In this document: piece after piece, positions 1 to 9,777 of the stretch
Layout of the letters: each line of letters starts with the position of its first letter
How positions within the stretch are numbered: the stretch's first letter is position 1
NCBI RefSeq assembly: GCF_030123105.1
Contig: NZ_CP126095.1
Span: 4,960,001 to 5,024,000 of the forward strand
Origin: Paenibacillus sp. G2S3
Lineage (GTDB): Bacteria > Bacillota > Bacilli > Paenibacillales > Paenibacillaceae
Length of the DNA stretch: 64,000 nucleotides
Direction: 5' to 3'
Program-made: the position numbers and the translations under genes
Notes under the pieces: generated by a model
What the model saw: only the letters and a program-made list of their open reading frames with translations
Databases searched by the model: none
What the model was told of the DNA's origin: nothing

Positions 1-237
1 TTTCAAAAAAACATCAATCTTTCACCCTTTGAGTATTTAAAAAGACGGCGGATCGAGTTGGCAGCTTCTAAACTTAAAACAACAGATTTGAGTATCAACC
101 AGATTGCGACGGAAACCGGATTTGATAATGCCAGCTATTTCGGAAAGGTTTTTCGGTCCTATTTTGGGGTCAATCCTTCGACGTACCGCGAGCAGGATCT
201 AGAGTTCCAAACCAAACATGTATTTTTCGAGAATTGA
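1..237 (+). CDS. AraC-family regulator, C-terminal end (partial)
   Basis: The first 78 codons are open in frame 1 and end with TGA at 235-237; the gene begins outside the window. The translation holds the second half of an AraC/XylS DNA-binding domain: FEYLKRRRIELAASKL, the helix-turn-helix part INQIATETGFDNASYFGKVFR, and the closing FGVNPSTYRE signature. This is the segment found at the C-terminus of AraC regulators and YesN-type response regulators, so which of the two it is cannot be told. A 20-residue tail after the domain is not distinctive. No terminator hairpin is obvious; the repeat field begins right after the stop. Confidence 0.85.
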   Translation, partial: FQKNINLSPFEYLKRRRIELAASKLKTTDLSINQIATETGFDNASYFGKVFRSYFGVNPSTYREQDLEFQTKHVFFEN

Positions 238-328
238 TTCAGCGTGGTGCACCCTTTCGAGGTCATAATCGTCGAATCATAAACCCTGCTGGTTCCGAGT
301 CATCACCATGCCCCCGCTACTTTCGAAT

Positions 329-934
329 CATAACCACCTCCTTTGGCTATTGGACTCAGATGACGCTATTTGCCAATTCTTCGCCTTTTGAGCCTAGTTT
401 CGGACTCCAGTGCAGCTATTCACTCGAAAGTGACTAATATTAGGTGGTTTTCGTGACAATAGCGACTATGCTGTCCGACAAAACTCCAAATGTGTGAAAA
501 TGTCGCGTTTAGCGGCATCTGAGTCCGACTCATAACCACCCCCTCTGGCTTCCGGACCCAAATGACGCTATTTGCCACTTTTCGTCCTTTTAAGCTTAGT
601 TTCGGACTCCAGTGCAGCTATTCCCTCGAAAGTGACTCATATGGGGTGGTTTTCGTGCCAATAGCGACCATGCGGTCCGACAAAACCCCAAATGTGTGAA
701 AATACTGCGTTTAGGGGCATCTGAGTCCGAGTCATAACCACCCCCTCTGGCTTCTGGACCCAAATGACGCTATTTGCCACTTTTCGTCCTTTTAAGCTTA
801 GTTTCGGACTCCAGTGCAGCTATTCCCTCGAAAGTGACTCATATGGGGTGGTTTTCGTGACAATAGCGACTATGCGGTCCGACAAAACTCCAAATGTGTG
901 AAAATGTCGCGTTTAGCGGCATCTGAGTCCGATG
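329..934. repeat. Three tandem copies of a 202-bp intergenic repeat
   Basis: Units at about 329-530, 531-732 and 733-934 line up at an exact 202-bp step, marked by CATAACCACC at 329, 531 and 733. Units 2 and 3 are nearly identical; unit 1 is more diverged. Inside each unit the core TCGGAC-N9-GCTAWW occurs four times, twice forward and then twice as the reverse complement. In unit 2 these are at 552-573, 602-623, 659-680 and 709-730. The 91 bp before the array (238-328) carry weaker pieces of the same text. No credible coding frame covers the region. Function unknown; the nested inverted layout would allow a large cruciform or RNA fold. Confidence 0.85.
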
Positions 935-1005
935 CGGCATCTGAGTCCGATAGCGGCGGCTGAGTCCGATAGCGGCATCTGAGTCTGATAGCGGCGACTA
1001 AGTTA
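914..1005. repeat. 19-bp minisatellite derived from the 202-bp unit
   Basis: Five head-to-tail copies of TAGCGGCATCTGAGTCCGA, the last one partial, run from 914 to about 1005. They start at 914, 933, 951, 970 and 989, with small substitutions. The repeat is the fourth internal motif of the 202-bp unit, so the array grew by expanding that motif. From 1006 to 1098 nothing recognisable is seen. Confidence 0.8.
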
Positions 1006-1098
1006 GTATCTTGCTGGCGCACCCATTCAGCCGCCATCTCCCGCTGGGACTCACCCTATTCGTGAGCAACTTCGGACGCGCAACGAAAACTCAAAAAA

Positions 1099-1143
1099 AG
1101 GGAGGGTATCCCAAAGCCAATGGCTTGTGGGACTACCTCCCTC
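1099..1143 (-). terminator. Rho-independent terminator of the GH36 gene
   Basis: GGGAGGGTATCCCA and its near complement TGGGACTACCTCCC flank AGCCAATGGCT, giving a long stem. On the reverse strand it lies just past the stop codon at 1149 and is followed by CCCTTTTTTT. Confidence 0.85.
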
Positions 1144-1148
1144 TTTTA

Positions 1149-3332
1149 TTAAACTTCTTTAAGTACAATGAGTAAACTCTTGAAATCGCCCTCAAGCTGT
1201 GGAAGGGAGAGTCCGAAGTGCATCAGCTCATCCCCTCTGTATACTTCACCGTTAAGCTCAAGTTTGTAGTTTTTAGCTGGGTCGAGTCCTTTCAACCGCA
1301 ATCTGCGGAGAGGTGCATTAGGCTCGGCCAGAACTCTGAAATACGTGGCAAAAGCTTCTTTTTTATCATCCGAAACAAACATCCACGCAGTCTGATTCCC
1401 CTCAAATGGACTAAGCAGTCGATAGAAATCACCGAACTGAATCAGCATTCTCAGTTCTTTGTACTCAGAAACCTGCTTGCGGATATCTTCGCGTTCAGCT
1501 TCAGTGAGCTTGGTCATATCTAGTTCGTAGCCGAAGCTACCAGACATCGCGACATGACCACGTGTTTCCAAAGGCGTGATACGGTGCACCTGATGGTTAG
1601 GAACAGCCGATACGTGAGCACACATAGAACTTGAAGGATACACAATACTTGTTCCATATTGAATCTTCAATCTTTCAACGGCATCTGTATCATCGCTAGT
1701 CCAGGTCTGTGGCATATAGTGCAGCATTCCTGGATCAAAGCGTCCACCACCGCCGGAGCAGCTCTCGAATAGAATATGTGGGAATCGGGTGACGATACGT
1801 TCCAGCACATCATACAGCCCAAGAATATAACGGTGAGCCGTTTCGCGTTGACGTTCCGCTGGCAGAAGAGCAGATCCAATCTCCGTCATATTCCGGTTCA
1901 TATCCCATTTCACATAAGTAATCGGAGCCGATGACAGCACGGAGCTAACCGATTCTACAATATAATCACATACATCCTTACGGGATAGATCCAGAACAAG
2001 CTGCTGGCGAGCTAACGTTCTTTTGTGCCCTGGTACATGAAGACACCAGTCCGGATGCTTACGATAAAGATCGCTTTCTGGCGATACCATTTCCGGTTCG
2101 AACCATAATCCGAATTCCATGCCCATTGCCGTAATGTCTTCCCCGAGTTTTCCGAGACCCTCTGGAAGCTTGCGGCGATCCTCTACCCAATCTCCGAGTG
2201 AGCTATCATCATTGTCTCGCTTCCCAAACCAGCCGTCATCCAGAACAAACAGTTCAAGGCCAAGGTCTTTGCCTGCTTGAGCAATTTCTTTGATTTTATC
2301 TGCGTTGAAATTAAAATAGGTCGCTTCCCAGTTGTTGATGAGAATAGGGCGCTTCCGATCACGAAACTCGCCTCTGCATAAACGGGTCCGGTACAGACGG
2401 TGATATGTTCTTGATAATCCACCAAGTCCTTGACTGGATCTTACCAGCACAGCTTCAGGAGCCTGGAAGGATTCTCCCGGTTCAAGCAACCATTGAAAAT
2501 TAAAAGGTTGAATGCCGATGCCCACTCTGGAAATGCCGTATTGATCCACTTCCGCTTGCGCAAGAAAGCTTCCGCTATACACAAGGCTGAACCCGTATAC
2601 TTCACCGTGATCCTCTGTTGCATCTTTTGCAAGCAAGGCCATAAACGGATTCTGCTGGGAGCTACTAGCGCCGCGCTTACTGTCAATTCGTTGGATACCA
2701 GGTACGAGTGGTCTTTTGTGAATATGACGTTCTCTCGTCCAAGTACCAGATAATTGCAGCATGTCATAATCAGAATCATGGAAGTCAACATTTGCGCTTA
2801 ACACACGCTTCAGCACCACATTGTCATTACCTTGATTCTCAATCCGTACAGAACGTGTGATCACATCTTGATTATTAAACACGGTGTAGCTCAATACAGC
2901 AATCAGTCCGCTTTTGTCATCCTGAAGAAAAAGTTCCAGTGTCTCTGCTTCTTCTTCACTTTCAACATAAGTGGATGGCAGTCCCGTTAATTCAGGCTTT
3001 CCTTTATTGAGCTTATAGCTCTTATACAGGAAATCCGTAACGGTCGTACCATCTACCAATTGAACCTCAAGCGCTGGTTCCCGGAAGTCACCATTCCCAT
3101 AAGACGGAAATTCACTTGGAATAGTGTCAAGGGAGATTCTCTTGTCCTCCATCGTATAGGTCGGGCTAAAGGAGCAACGTTCCACTAAATTCAGCGGTTG
3201 TACTATTCCTTCTAATTTAGGACCCCAATAGACATGCGCTGGAAGCTCACCTCTAACGACTTCAATAACGTAGCTGGATTGCTCAGACTGTAAATGAAAA
3301 ACCTTGCGGCTGTCATCATAATAAATACTCAT
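1149..3332 (-). CDS. Alpha-galactosidase, glycoside hydrolase family 36
   Basis: The enzyme should remove terminal alpha-linked galactose from oligosaccharides such as raffinose or melibiose. Length (727 aa) and layout match bacterial GH36: an N-terminal beta-supersandwich (about 1-325), a catalytic barrel (about 330-640) and a C-terminal sheet. Family motifs are WEATYFNF, LDDGWFG (about 364-370), YVKWDMNR with the nucleophile Asp477, the SCSGGGGRFD loop, and SDDTDA with the acid/base Asp547 or Asp548. There is no signal peptide, so it is cytoplasmic. The start has a good AGGAGG site. It lies 266 bp downstream of the GH2 beta-mannosidase gene, which has its own terminator, so it is probably transcribed separately. 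Together they suggest breakdown of galactomannan-type oligosaccharides (inference). Confidence 0.92.
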   Translation of the reverse strand: MSIYYDDSRKVFHLQSEQSSYVIEVVRGELPAHVYWGPKLEGIVQPLNLVERCSFSPTYTMEDKRISLDTIPSEFPSYGNGDFREPALEVQLVDGTTVTDFLYKSYKLNKGKPELTGLPSTYVESEEEAETLELFLQDDKSGLIAVLSYTVFNNQDVITRSVRIENQGNDNVVLKRVLSANVDFHDSDYDMLQLSGTWTRERHIHKRPLVPGIQRIDSKRGASSSQQNPFMALLAKDATEDHGEVYGFSLVYSGSFLAQAEVDQYGISRVGIGIQPFNFQWLLEPGESFQAPEAVLVRSSQGLGGLSRTYHRLYRTRLCRGEFRDRKRPILINNWEATYFNFNADKIKEIAQAGKDLGLELFVLDDGWFGKRDNDDSSLGDWVEDRRKLPEGLGKLGEDITAMGMEFGLWFEPEMVSPESDLYRKHPDWCLHVPGHKRTLARQQLVLDLSRKDVCDYIVESVSSVLSSAPITYVKWDMNRNMTEIGSALLPAERQRETAHRYILGLYDVLERIVTRFPHILFESCSGGGGRFDPGMLHYMPQTWTSDDTDAVERLKIQYGTSIVYPSSSMCAHVSAVPNHQVHRITPLETRGHVAMSGSFGYELDMTKLTEAEREDIRKQVSEYKELRMLIQFGDFYRLLSPFEGNQTAWMFVSDDKKEAFATYFRVLAEPNAPLRRLRLKGLDPAKNYKLELNGEVYRGDELMHFGLSLPQLEGDFKSLLIVLKEV

Positions 3333-3556
3333 AATATCCTCCTACTCTTCTTATCAGATCTTGTTGTAATATAACTGGCTTAATTTATCTTGTTGTTTGA
3401 AGTCTATTTTAAAGATAATTGGAAGGGGATACAATCTTAATATCTATACCTTGAATAGTAAAATATTGATCTATAAAAAAATCAACTTCATGTTATTAAG
3501 CATTGCAAAACAATAAATGATTATTAGCAGCTATAGTAAAAAAAATACATAAAAAA

Positions 3557-3578
3557 GAGGCCCCAGGTTAAGGGCCTA
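3557..3578 (-). terminator. Terminator of the beta-mannosidase gene
   Basis: On the reverse strand AGGCCC-TTAACCTG-GGGCCT is followed by CTTTTTTATG, 20-odd bases after the stop at 3599. The rest of 3333-3598 is AT-rich and holds the GH36 promoter region, with no gene. Confidence 0.75.
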
Positions 3579-3598
3579 CTTCCTGTGAATCTTCCTAT

Positions 3599-6064
3599 TT
3601 AAATATCAAAAACAGAGCGTACAGTAAGCTGTGCACGAAGTTCTTCCGCCGTAGCTGGCTTATCGAGATCTTTTTTAGCAATTGTAATGGTCCTAGTTGT
3701 GCCACCCGACATATCAAAATAGTTGTCGCTGAAGATGGCATCTCTTGCCTTGAAGTCTAGGCCGACAAAACGAGCATAAGCCTTAGCCTTCACAGAAATG
3801 ACGAATTGCTCTTCTTCCTCGGTAAGTACCGCTTCAAGCTCAGGGTCAACGAAGCTAAAATGCTTCGGCTTAACAAACAGGACCGTTCCACCGCTCTTCG
3901 TCTCGCCATCTACCTCAAAAGAATACTCCAGATAAGTCTCACGTTTCTTCCCTTTCGTATCCAGGATGCGGCCGAAATCAAGCTGCTCGAACTCATCAGT
4001 GCTTAACGCGGCAATCTCCACTGGCTTTGTACCTTCCAGCAAGACCTCCGATGCCCGAGTGAGCAGTCTCCAACTCAGTTCACCAATAACTTGTTCTCTG
4101 CTTTCGTTAGAGACATGAAGGGAGACCTTCGTTCCTTCGTCATGGGCAGAAACAAGAATCGGCGCGAAGAAATGTTTAGCCGCATAATGCATGGCCTTCC
4201 ACCGGCCATAATAGTCGATACTAGACCAAGAAGCTACCGGCCAGCAGTCGTTCAACTGCCAATACAATGCACCCATACAGCGCCCTCTATGTCTGCGCCA
4301 GTGCTCAACGCCGCAGCGCATCCCTTCTGCTTGGATCAACTGCGAGGCATATAGAACAGACTCGAAATCTTTCGGATATTTGTAGGTCTCCCCGATATAG
4401 TAGAGAATTTTCTCATTCCCGGTATTGTTCTTCTGATGAGACTCCATCACATAAGAGAAGATATTGCGATCCTCCGGAAGCGTGAACGATTCGATAGTCT
4501 TCAAGCCCGGAAAAGACTGCAATCCGAATTCAGACATATAGCGCGGATATAGCTTCCGGTAATCGGTAAACGGTTCCTTCCCATGCCAGACCCCCCAGTA
4601 ATGCATATCTCCGTAATTCTCGTCATTCGGCTTGTCAAAGCTACCCTTGGAGGAGGGTGAAGCACGCCAATAGAAGGTATTCGGATCAATTTCTTTAGCG
4701 ATTGCCGGTAGAAGCACCTCATATTGCTTAATATAATCTGCCTTAAGCTGCAGTGAGTAATGCTTCTCCCAGTCCCATTCGTCCCAAGCCAGCTCCTGCT
4801 CGTTGTTGCCGCACCACAAGCCTAGCGAAGCATGATGGCGAAGACGTTTCATGTTATCGATGGTCTCGTGAGTGATATTCTCCTCGAAGGCTTCCGTCAG
4901 AGCATAAATACCGCAGGCATACAGATGATCCTGCCAGACGATGAGGCCATATTCATCGCAGAGATCATAGAAATAGTCATCCGGATAATACCCGCCACCC
5001 CATACGCGAATCGTATTGAAATTGGCAGCGACACAGCTTTGGAGCAAGCGATCCGTGCGATCCCTAGTCACGCGAGGTAGAAGATTGTCTTCCAGAATAT
5101 AGTCGGCACCTGTAGAGAAAATAAGCACACCGTTGACTTCAAAAGCAAACGATTCTCCCCACTGATCTTCTTCCTGCTTCACAGTAATGGTTCTAAGTCC
5201 AATCCGCAATTCTCTACGATCTAACTCCTGCGCCTTTTCCTGAATTACAACCTCTACGTTATACAGTGGCTGAGCACCGAGATTATTCGGCCACCACAGC
5301 TCTGGCTCCATAATTTCCAGTGCAATATGATGATCCGTCCCAATCATTTCAGACACACGATGCTCCATGCACAGACCCGCTGGTGTGTGAACTTTAACCA
5401 CAATTTCTCGATCAGCCGCTTGCCAGCTCTCTGTTCTAACTCGAACATCCAGCATGACCTTATCCTTCTCATGGAATTGAGTAATATAAACATCATCAAG
5501 GCGAGCACTGTTGTAGCCCTGAATAGAGAGACTACGCCAGATTCCTAGATCGGGTAACTTTGGACCCCAGTCCCAGCCGAACATGGAGTGTGCTTTGCGC
5601 AGATGCGATATCCCCTCTACCGCATCAGCACATCCACTGAGCGGCAATTCTGCTTGCTTCCGTATAGTGAATTCTACTGGGGAGCGAAAAATGGCGTGGA
5701 TAGTATTATCACCAGGCGTCAATACAGACTTGATATCCACTTCATACGTCCGGTGCATATTGTCACTGTTCAGAATATTAGTTCCGTTCAGGTAAAGCTC
5801 ACAAAGCGTATCCAACCCTTCACACAGCAGAAATACTCGATCATGTTCTAGTACGCCTGCTTCCAGCTGAAAACTACGCTTATATTCGTAATCGTAATTG
5901 GACAGTTCCAGAACCTCATACTCCTGCTCGCGGTAGAACGGATCTGGCATTTCACCAGCATTCAATAAATCATGGTAGACGGAGCCTGGCACACTGGCTT
6001 CCAGCCATTTCGGTTCATGAAGCCGTTTCATTTCCCATTTTCCGTTTAGATTGACAAGTTGCAT
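3599..6064 (-). CDS. Beta-mannosidase, glycoside hydrolase family 2
   Basis: The protein (821 aa) should hydrolyse terminal beta-mannose from manno-oligosaccharides inside the cell; there is no signal peptide. The N-terminal jelly-roll shows the mannosidase-type [11 protein letters not shown] and [16 protein letters not shown]. The barrel shows [19 protein letters not shown] with the acid/base Glu422, and [10 protein letters not shown] with the nucleophile Glu512, all typical of the beta-mannosidase branch of GH2. [17 protein letters not shown] closes the barrel. The start follows GGAGG with 7-bp spacing. It is divergent from the AraC gene at 6196 across 131 bp that hold paired candidate binding sites, so that regulator probably controls it. 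Confidence 0.92.
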   Translation of the reverse strand: MQLVNLNGKWEMKRLHEPKWLEASVPGSVYHDLLNAGEMPDPFYREQEYEVLELSNYDYEYKRSFQLEAGVLEHDRVFLLCEGLDTLCELYLNGTNILNSDNMHRTYEVDIKSVLTPGDNTIHAIFRSPVEFTIRKQAELPLSGCADAVEGISHLRKAHSMFGWDWGPKLPDLGIWRSLSIQGYNSARLDDVYITQFHEKDKVMLDVRVRTESWQAADREIVVKVHTPAGLCMEHRVSEMIGTDHHIALEIMEPELWWPNNLGAQPLYNVEVVIQEKAQELDRRELRIGLRTITVKQEEDQWGESFAFEVNGVLIFSTGADYILEDNLLPRVTRDRTDRLLQSCVAANFNTIRVWGGGYYPDDYFYDLCDEYGLIVWQDHLYACGIYALTEAFEENITHETIDNMKRLRHHASLGLWCGNNEQELAWDEWDWEKHYSLQLKADYIKQYEVLLPAIAKEIDPNTFYWRASPSSKGSFDKPNDENYGDMHYWGVWHGKEPFTDYRKLYPRYMSEFGLQSFPGLKTIESFTLPEDRNIFSYVMESHQKNNTGNEKILYYIGETYKYPKDFESVLYASQLIQAEGMRCGVEHWRRHRGRCMGALYWQLNDCWPVASWSSIDYYGRWKAMHYAAKHFFAPILVSAHDEGTKVSLHVSNESREQVIGELSWRLLTRASEVLLEGTKPVEIAALSTDEFEQLDFGRILDTKGKKRETYLEYSFEVDGETKSGGTVLFVKPKHFSFVDPELEAVLTEEEEQFVISVKAKAYARFVGLDFKARDAIFSDNYFDMSGGTTRTITIAKKDLDKPATAEELRAQLTVRSVFDI

Positions 6065-6081
6065 ATTTTCGCCTCCACAAA

Positions 6082-6172
6082 TGTGCTATTTTGACTTCTT
6101 GTTTTAAAATCTTAACAATAATATGTATACATATCTTCTATTGTTTTCGCAAAAATAGTGTGCTATTTTAAC
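6082..6172. promoter_or_regulatory. Divergent control region with paired direct repeats and a palindrome
   Basis: Between the mannosidase (leftward) and the AraC gene (rightward), TGTGCTATTTTGAC at 6082-6095 and TGTGCTATTTTAAC at 6159-6172 form a direct repeat 77 bp apart. A perfect 14-bp palindrome, ATATGTATACATAT, sits at 6121-6134. Long direct repeats are the usual form of AraC-family binding sites. Assignment to the 6196 regulator is inference. Confidence 0.5.
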
Positions 6173-6195
6173 ATCAATAACACTGGAGGAAAAAC

Positions 6196-7047
6196 ATGAT
6201 CAAATACACCGAGGCAAGCCATATTAACCCCGAATTGCTAGCTGATCCCTTCTGGGTAGAATCTCTGAGTCAGGTATCCCCAGAACATACGCATGATTTT
6301 TATGAATTTTTCATACTCACTGAAGGTCGATGCCGGCATATCGTCAACGGGGCTACCCAGCTTCTTCAATCTGGCTGCCTTGTCTTCATCCGGCCCAATG
6401 ATACCCATCGCTATGAAGCTGACGGGGATAGCGATTGCCGCTTTCTGAACATTCCCTGCCGAAAAAGTCTCATTAATGATGCCTTTAGCTACCTGAATGA
6501 AGAAGAATTCCTGCAAGGGCTATTAAATACTCCGCTCCCTAGAATCGCCATGTTATCTCAACTGGAGATGGATGATTTCATTCGTTCTTTCGAACGCATC
6601 AGAATGCTCTCTACCTTAGACAAAGTAAAGTCCAGAATTTATCTGAAAGGAATACTCGTAGATACACTTACCCAGCATTTTTTCTCTCCACAAACCATCG
6701 AGCAGCCAGAATTCCCACTGTGGCTTGAACATGCCGTTTCCAAGATGCATCTAAAAGAAAACTTAAACAAAGGTCTTCATGCCCTGTACGAGTTGTCGGG
6801 CAGAAGCGCCGGTCATGTCAACCGGGCCTTCCGCCAGTACCTGAACCAGACACCGACAGAATATATCAATCAACTTAGGCTCAACGTGGCACGTAATCTG
6901 CTACTTACTACTGAACTACGTGTGGTCGAAATTGCTCTGGAGTCCGGCTTTGACAATGTAAGCCATTTCTATCATCAATTCAAAAAGTACTATCACCAGG
7001 CCCCGCTAGATTTCCGCAAAAATACACATGCTAATAGACTAGTTTAA
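6196..7047 (+). CDS. AraC-family transcriptional regulator with cupin sensor
   Basis: The protein (283 aa) has an N-terminal sugar-sensing cupin (about 1-150), with the motif pattern HTHDFYEFFILTEG and FIRPNDTHRY. A C-terminal AraC helix-turn-helix pair follows (about 185-280), ending in FDNVSHFYHQFKKYYHQAPLDFRK. Clear GGAGG and 6-bp spacing support the ATG. The organisation resembles the ChbR/MelR-like local activators of sugar operons. Its divergent position against the GH2 gene suggests it activates the mannosidase, and perhaps the GH36 gene, in response to a released sugar. The effector cannot be read from sequence. Confidence 0.88.
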   Translation: MIKYTEASHINPELLADPFWVESLSQVSPEHTHDFYEFFILTEGRCRHIVNGATQLLQSGCLVFIRPNDTHRYEADGDSDCRFLNIPCRKSLINDAFSYLNEEEFLQGLLNTPLPRIAMLSQLEMDDFIRSFERIRMLSTLDKVKSRIYLKGILVDTLTQHFFSPQTIEQPEFPLWLEHAVSKMHLKENLNKGLHALYELSGRSAGHVNRAFRQYLNQTPTEYINQLRLNVARNLLLTTELRVVEIALESGFDNVSHFYHQFKKYYHQAPLDFRKNTHANRLV

Positions 7048-7068
7048 TTATTATTTGAAAACATAGAA

Positions 7069-7108
7069 AAAGGCTCCCCCTCTGCCTGAATGCAGAGAGG
7101 AAGCCCTT
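7069..7108. terminator. Bidirectional terminator between AraC gene and ABC operon
   Basis: GGCTCCCCCTCTGC and GCAGAGAGGAAGCC form a stem with loop CTGAAT, flanked by A-rich sequence on the left and TTAC-A-T-rich sequence on the right. It lies between the convergent stops at 7047 and 7116. Confidence 0.75.
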
Positions 7109-7115
7109 ACAATAA

Positions 7116-8729
7116 TTATTTTGAATTCCACAATTCCATACGTTCAGCGTACTTCTGGTTGAAGATTTCTTCTACTTTTTCATCCCCAGCTTTTTTCATA
7201 TCCGCAAGCATCTTGTCGAATGTGGAATTGGCATCGGCTTCAGTTGAAGCAATAATCACTCTCGTAATGCTTTGATCCATAATATCTTTTACCTTCTGAG
7301 CAGTCAGTGCTTCAGGTGTTCCGCCGTCAGGACTGAGATTGTCATATTCCGCAGTATCCCATACGGAATCTCCAAGACTCTTAATCGCCATTTGATCTAC
7401 TTCACTGCGTTGATATTTAACCGCCATATCGTAAGGCTGTTCATTTGCATCCAGACCATTCTTGATAAACCACAACCATTTACGGACACCGCTCTTTTTC
7501 ACTGTGTCGTCCCAGTTTTCCTTGAAGCTATCCAAGAATGCAGGGTCCGGTTGTCTCTTGCCATCCACCATGGTGTATTGAACGCCTTCTTGGCCCCACA
7601 GCAGTAAATGCTGTCCTTCATCACTTGCCAAGAAATTGAACAGCTTCATTGTTTCTTCAGGGTGCTTGTTATTCTTAGTAATAGCGATGGCATCCCATCC
7701 AAGCGAGCTTCTTGGTCCAAATGTCGTTTGGGCAGGGTCTACACCTGGGGCAACAACCTTGTAAGGGAAGAGTTGATTATCTTCTCCGCCATCCTTCTTC
7801 AAAGTTCCATTCCCGTTACCTGGATCCCAATAAGCGCCTGGTGTGGAGAATACTGCGCCGGTAGCCAGCTTTTGAACCCAAGTTTGTGTTTTGCTAATGG
7901 CAAATTCCTTCTCAACCAGACCTTCTCTGTATAATTTATTCACATAGAGCAGCATTTCACGATACTTTGGATCTTTAACATCATATTGTAATGTTCCATT
8001 GTTATCATAGTAGGTTTTCAGACCCCACATACCTTTGAACGTTCCAAGGTTAGCGCCCATATTCTCGCCGTTCATGGTCATTGGAATGGATTCTTTTCCA
8101 TCAATCGTCTTATTTTTTGCTTTAAAATCCTTCAGAATGGCTTCTAACTCATCTGTTGTGAGCGGTGTTGTGCCATCTGCTTTGTCTGGAGCCAGATCTG
8201 CAAGCAGATTTTTTCTCATCAGCATCCCGAAGACTGGATCACTATCTAGTCCGTACCAGTTTGCCAAGTAATAGTTCTTTCCGTCTTTATAACGAGTCTT
8301 GGTCAGTGTGTCACCATACATTTCCTTGATATCAGAGCCATTCTTCTCAATCAACTCATCGAGTGGAACGAACGCACCGCTTGTAATGTACTTATCGAGG
8401 GAAGCATCCCCACGGCTCATCACGACTACATCCGGATAGTCTCCACTGGCAAGCATCAAGCTTAGCTTCTCTGTCGGATTTCCTGTTGGTTGCTGAATAG
8501 AGATCTCAATGCCAGTCTTTTTTGTGATTTCCTGAGCGACTGCATCGGTAAAAGGCTCTCCCTTAGTATTTGAATCAAACCATGTAAGTGTAATCGGCTC
8601 TTGTTTTGTATTGTCTCCAGCCGCGTTATTTGTATTGTCTTTTCCGTCATTAGAGGAGCAGCCCGCTAATAAACCAACGGATAATGCGGCAGTCATACTT
8701 ACACTCAACCATTTGCTTTTCTTTATCAT
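7116..8729 (-). CDS. Sugar ABC transporter substrate-binding lipoprotein
   Basis: This is an extracellular solute-binding protein of about 537 aa, the large type that works with LplB/YtcP permeases. The signal is MIKKSKWLSVSMTA followed by the lipobox LLAGC and a Ser/Asn/Asp-rich linker, so it is lipid-anchored. An in-frame ATG lies 7 codons upstream (8750), but the only ribosome site, GGGAGG, overlaps that ATG itself, so translation should begin at 8729. The body has MLASGDYPDVVV, GAFVPLDELIEKNG and YGLDSDPVFGMLMRK as in the YtcQ/LipO group. It is last in a permease-permease-binding protein operon and ends at a strong terminator. The substrate is unknown, but complex oligosaccharides are likely. 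Confidence 0.9.
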   Translation of the reverse strand: MIKKSKWLSVSMTAALSVGLLAGCSSNDGKDNTNNAAGDNTKQEPITLTWFDSNTKGEPFTDAVAQEITKKTGIEISIQQPTGNPTEKLSLMLASGDYPDVVVMSRGDASLDKYITSGAFVPLDELIEKNGSDIKEMYGDTLTKTRYKDGKNYYLANWYGLDSDPVFGMLMRKNLLADLAPDKADGTTPLTTDELEAILKDFKAKNKTIDGKESIPMTMNGENMGANLGTFKGMWGLKTYYDNNGTLQYDVKDPKYREMLLYVNKLYREGLVEKEFAISKTQTWVQKLATGAVFSTPGAYWDPGNGNGTLKKDGGEDNQLFPYKVVAPGVDPAQTTFGPRSSLGWDAIAITKNNKHPEETMKLFNFLASDEGQHLLLWGQEGVQYTMVDGKRQPDPAFLDSFKENWDDTVKKSGVRKWLWFIKNGLDANEQPYDMAVKYQRSEVDQMAIKSLGDSVWDTAEYDNLSPDGGTPEALTAQKVKDIMDQSITRVIIASTEADANSTFDKMLADMKKAGDEKVEEIFNQKYAERMELWNSK

Positions 8730-8810
8730 AGACACCCTAATTCCTCCCATTAAGTAAATTACTTTACAATTCTAACCAAGCAAGTCTATCCGCTCACCCC
8801 CCTTCAGGGC

Positions 8811-8841
8811 CGCCAGCTGGACAACTCCTCTCCGGCTGGCG
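8811..8841 (-). promoter_or_regulatory. Hairpin in front of the binding-protein gene
   Basis: CGCCAGCTGG and CCGGCTGGCG face each other across an 11-bp loop in the 130-bp gap between the second permease and the lipoprotein gene. There is no T-run after it on the reverse strand. An mRNA-stabilising or processing hairpin is more likely than a terminator; such elements often raise binding-protein output relative to permeases. Confidence 0.45.
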
Positions 8842-8859
8842 TTCGGTTATTTAATCATA

Positions 8860-9750
8860 TTAACTCTTAACAGCTCCCAAAGTCATACCCTTAACAAAAT
8901 ACTTTTGCAGGAACGGATATACTAGAACGATAGGCAATGTTGCAACCATCGTCGCTGCCATCCGGATCGTATCGCTTGAAACAGCATTCCGTTTGGCGGA
9001 GTTAGCCAGCATTTGCGATTGCGAGACCATACCTCCGGTCTGGAATTGACTCAGTATTTTTACAAGCACAGCTTGCAAGGTCTTCAGGTCCGAGCTGTAG
9101 GTAAATGCATAGGAGTCAAACCACGCGTTCCAATGCGATATTGCCTGAAAGAGGCCCACTGTCGCGAGTACTGGTGTTGTTAACGGCAGCACGATCCGGA
9201 AGAAAATCATTAAGTCGTTCGCTCCATCTACTTTCGCTGACTCCTCAATCTCACCAGGTAATCCCTCCATAAAGGTACGGACAATAATCATATAGAAGAC
9301 ATTCATCAAGCCTGGCAGAATAAAAACAGAGAAAGTGTCGATCATATTCAGGGCTTTAAGCACCATGTAATAAGGAATCAGCCCGCCCCCGAAATACATC
9401 GTGAAGACAAAGTAAAGGTTCCAGCCCTTGCGGCCCATCAAATTCCGCCGGCTTAGCGGATAAGCAAGCATCGTAATCACAAGAACCGACAATGGTGCAC
9501 CAATTACGGTCCGTTTAACCGTTACCCATATCCCATTCATAATTTCGGTATCTTTTAAAATTTGGTTGTAGCTATCAAAGGTGATATCTCTTGGCCAAAA
9601 GTAGACGCCACCTCGAACAGTGTCCTCAGCAGCATTTAATGAAAGAACGAGAATATTCCAAAAAGGTAAGAAGGTAACTAGCAACACAAGGACAAGAATC
9701 AAATATACAAAAAACTTAAAGATATGATCTCCGTATCTATTCAAAAGCAT
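8860..9750 (-). CDS. Carbohydrate ABC transporter permease (YtcP/LplC type)
   Basis: The protein (296 aa) has six predicted membrane spans and the cytoplasmic EAA loop EIEESAKVDGANDLMIFFRIVLPLTTPVLA, which contacts the ATPase. It ends in YPFLQKYFVKGMTLGAVKS, characteristic of the CUT1 permeases paired with LplB. The start follows GGAGAGGAG. It is the second gene of the importer operon, 27 bp after the partner permease. No ATPase gene is nearby, so the importer probably uses a shared MsmX-type ATPase encoded elsewhere (known for this family). Confidence 0.93.
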   Translation of the reverse strand: MLLNRYGDHIFKFFVYLILVLVLLVTFLPFWNILVLSLNAAEDTVRGGVYFWPRDITFDSYNQILKDTEIMNGIWVTVKRTVIGAPLSVLVITMLAYPLSRRNLMGRKGWNLYFVFTMYFGGGLIPYYMVLKALNMIDTFSVFILPGLMNVFYMIIVRTFMEGLPGEIEESAKVDGANDLMIFFRIVLPLTTPVLATVGLFQAISHWNAWFDSYAFTYSSDLKTLQAVLVKILSQFQTGGMVSQSQMLANSAKRNAVSSDTIRMAATMVATLPIVLVYPFLQKYFVKGMTLGAVKS

Positions 9751-9777
9751 CTCAAGCGCTCCTCTCCATTTTGTTAT

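Noticed and set aside
234..437. 67-aa forward ORF in the repeat field
   Set aside because: Runs through repeat text, overlaps the end of the AraC gene, and has no homologous copy of the frame in the other repeat units.
8811..8841. Hairpin before the 8729 start as a terminator
   Set aside because: No T-run follows on the reverse strand and the operon must be read through to express the binding protein.
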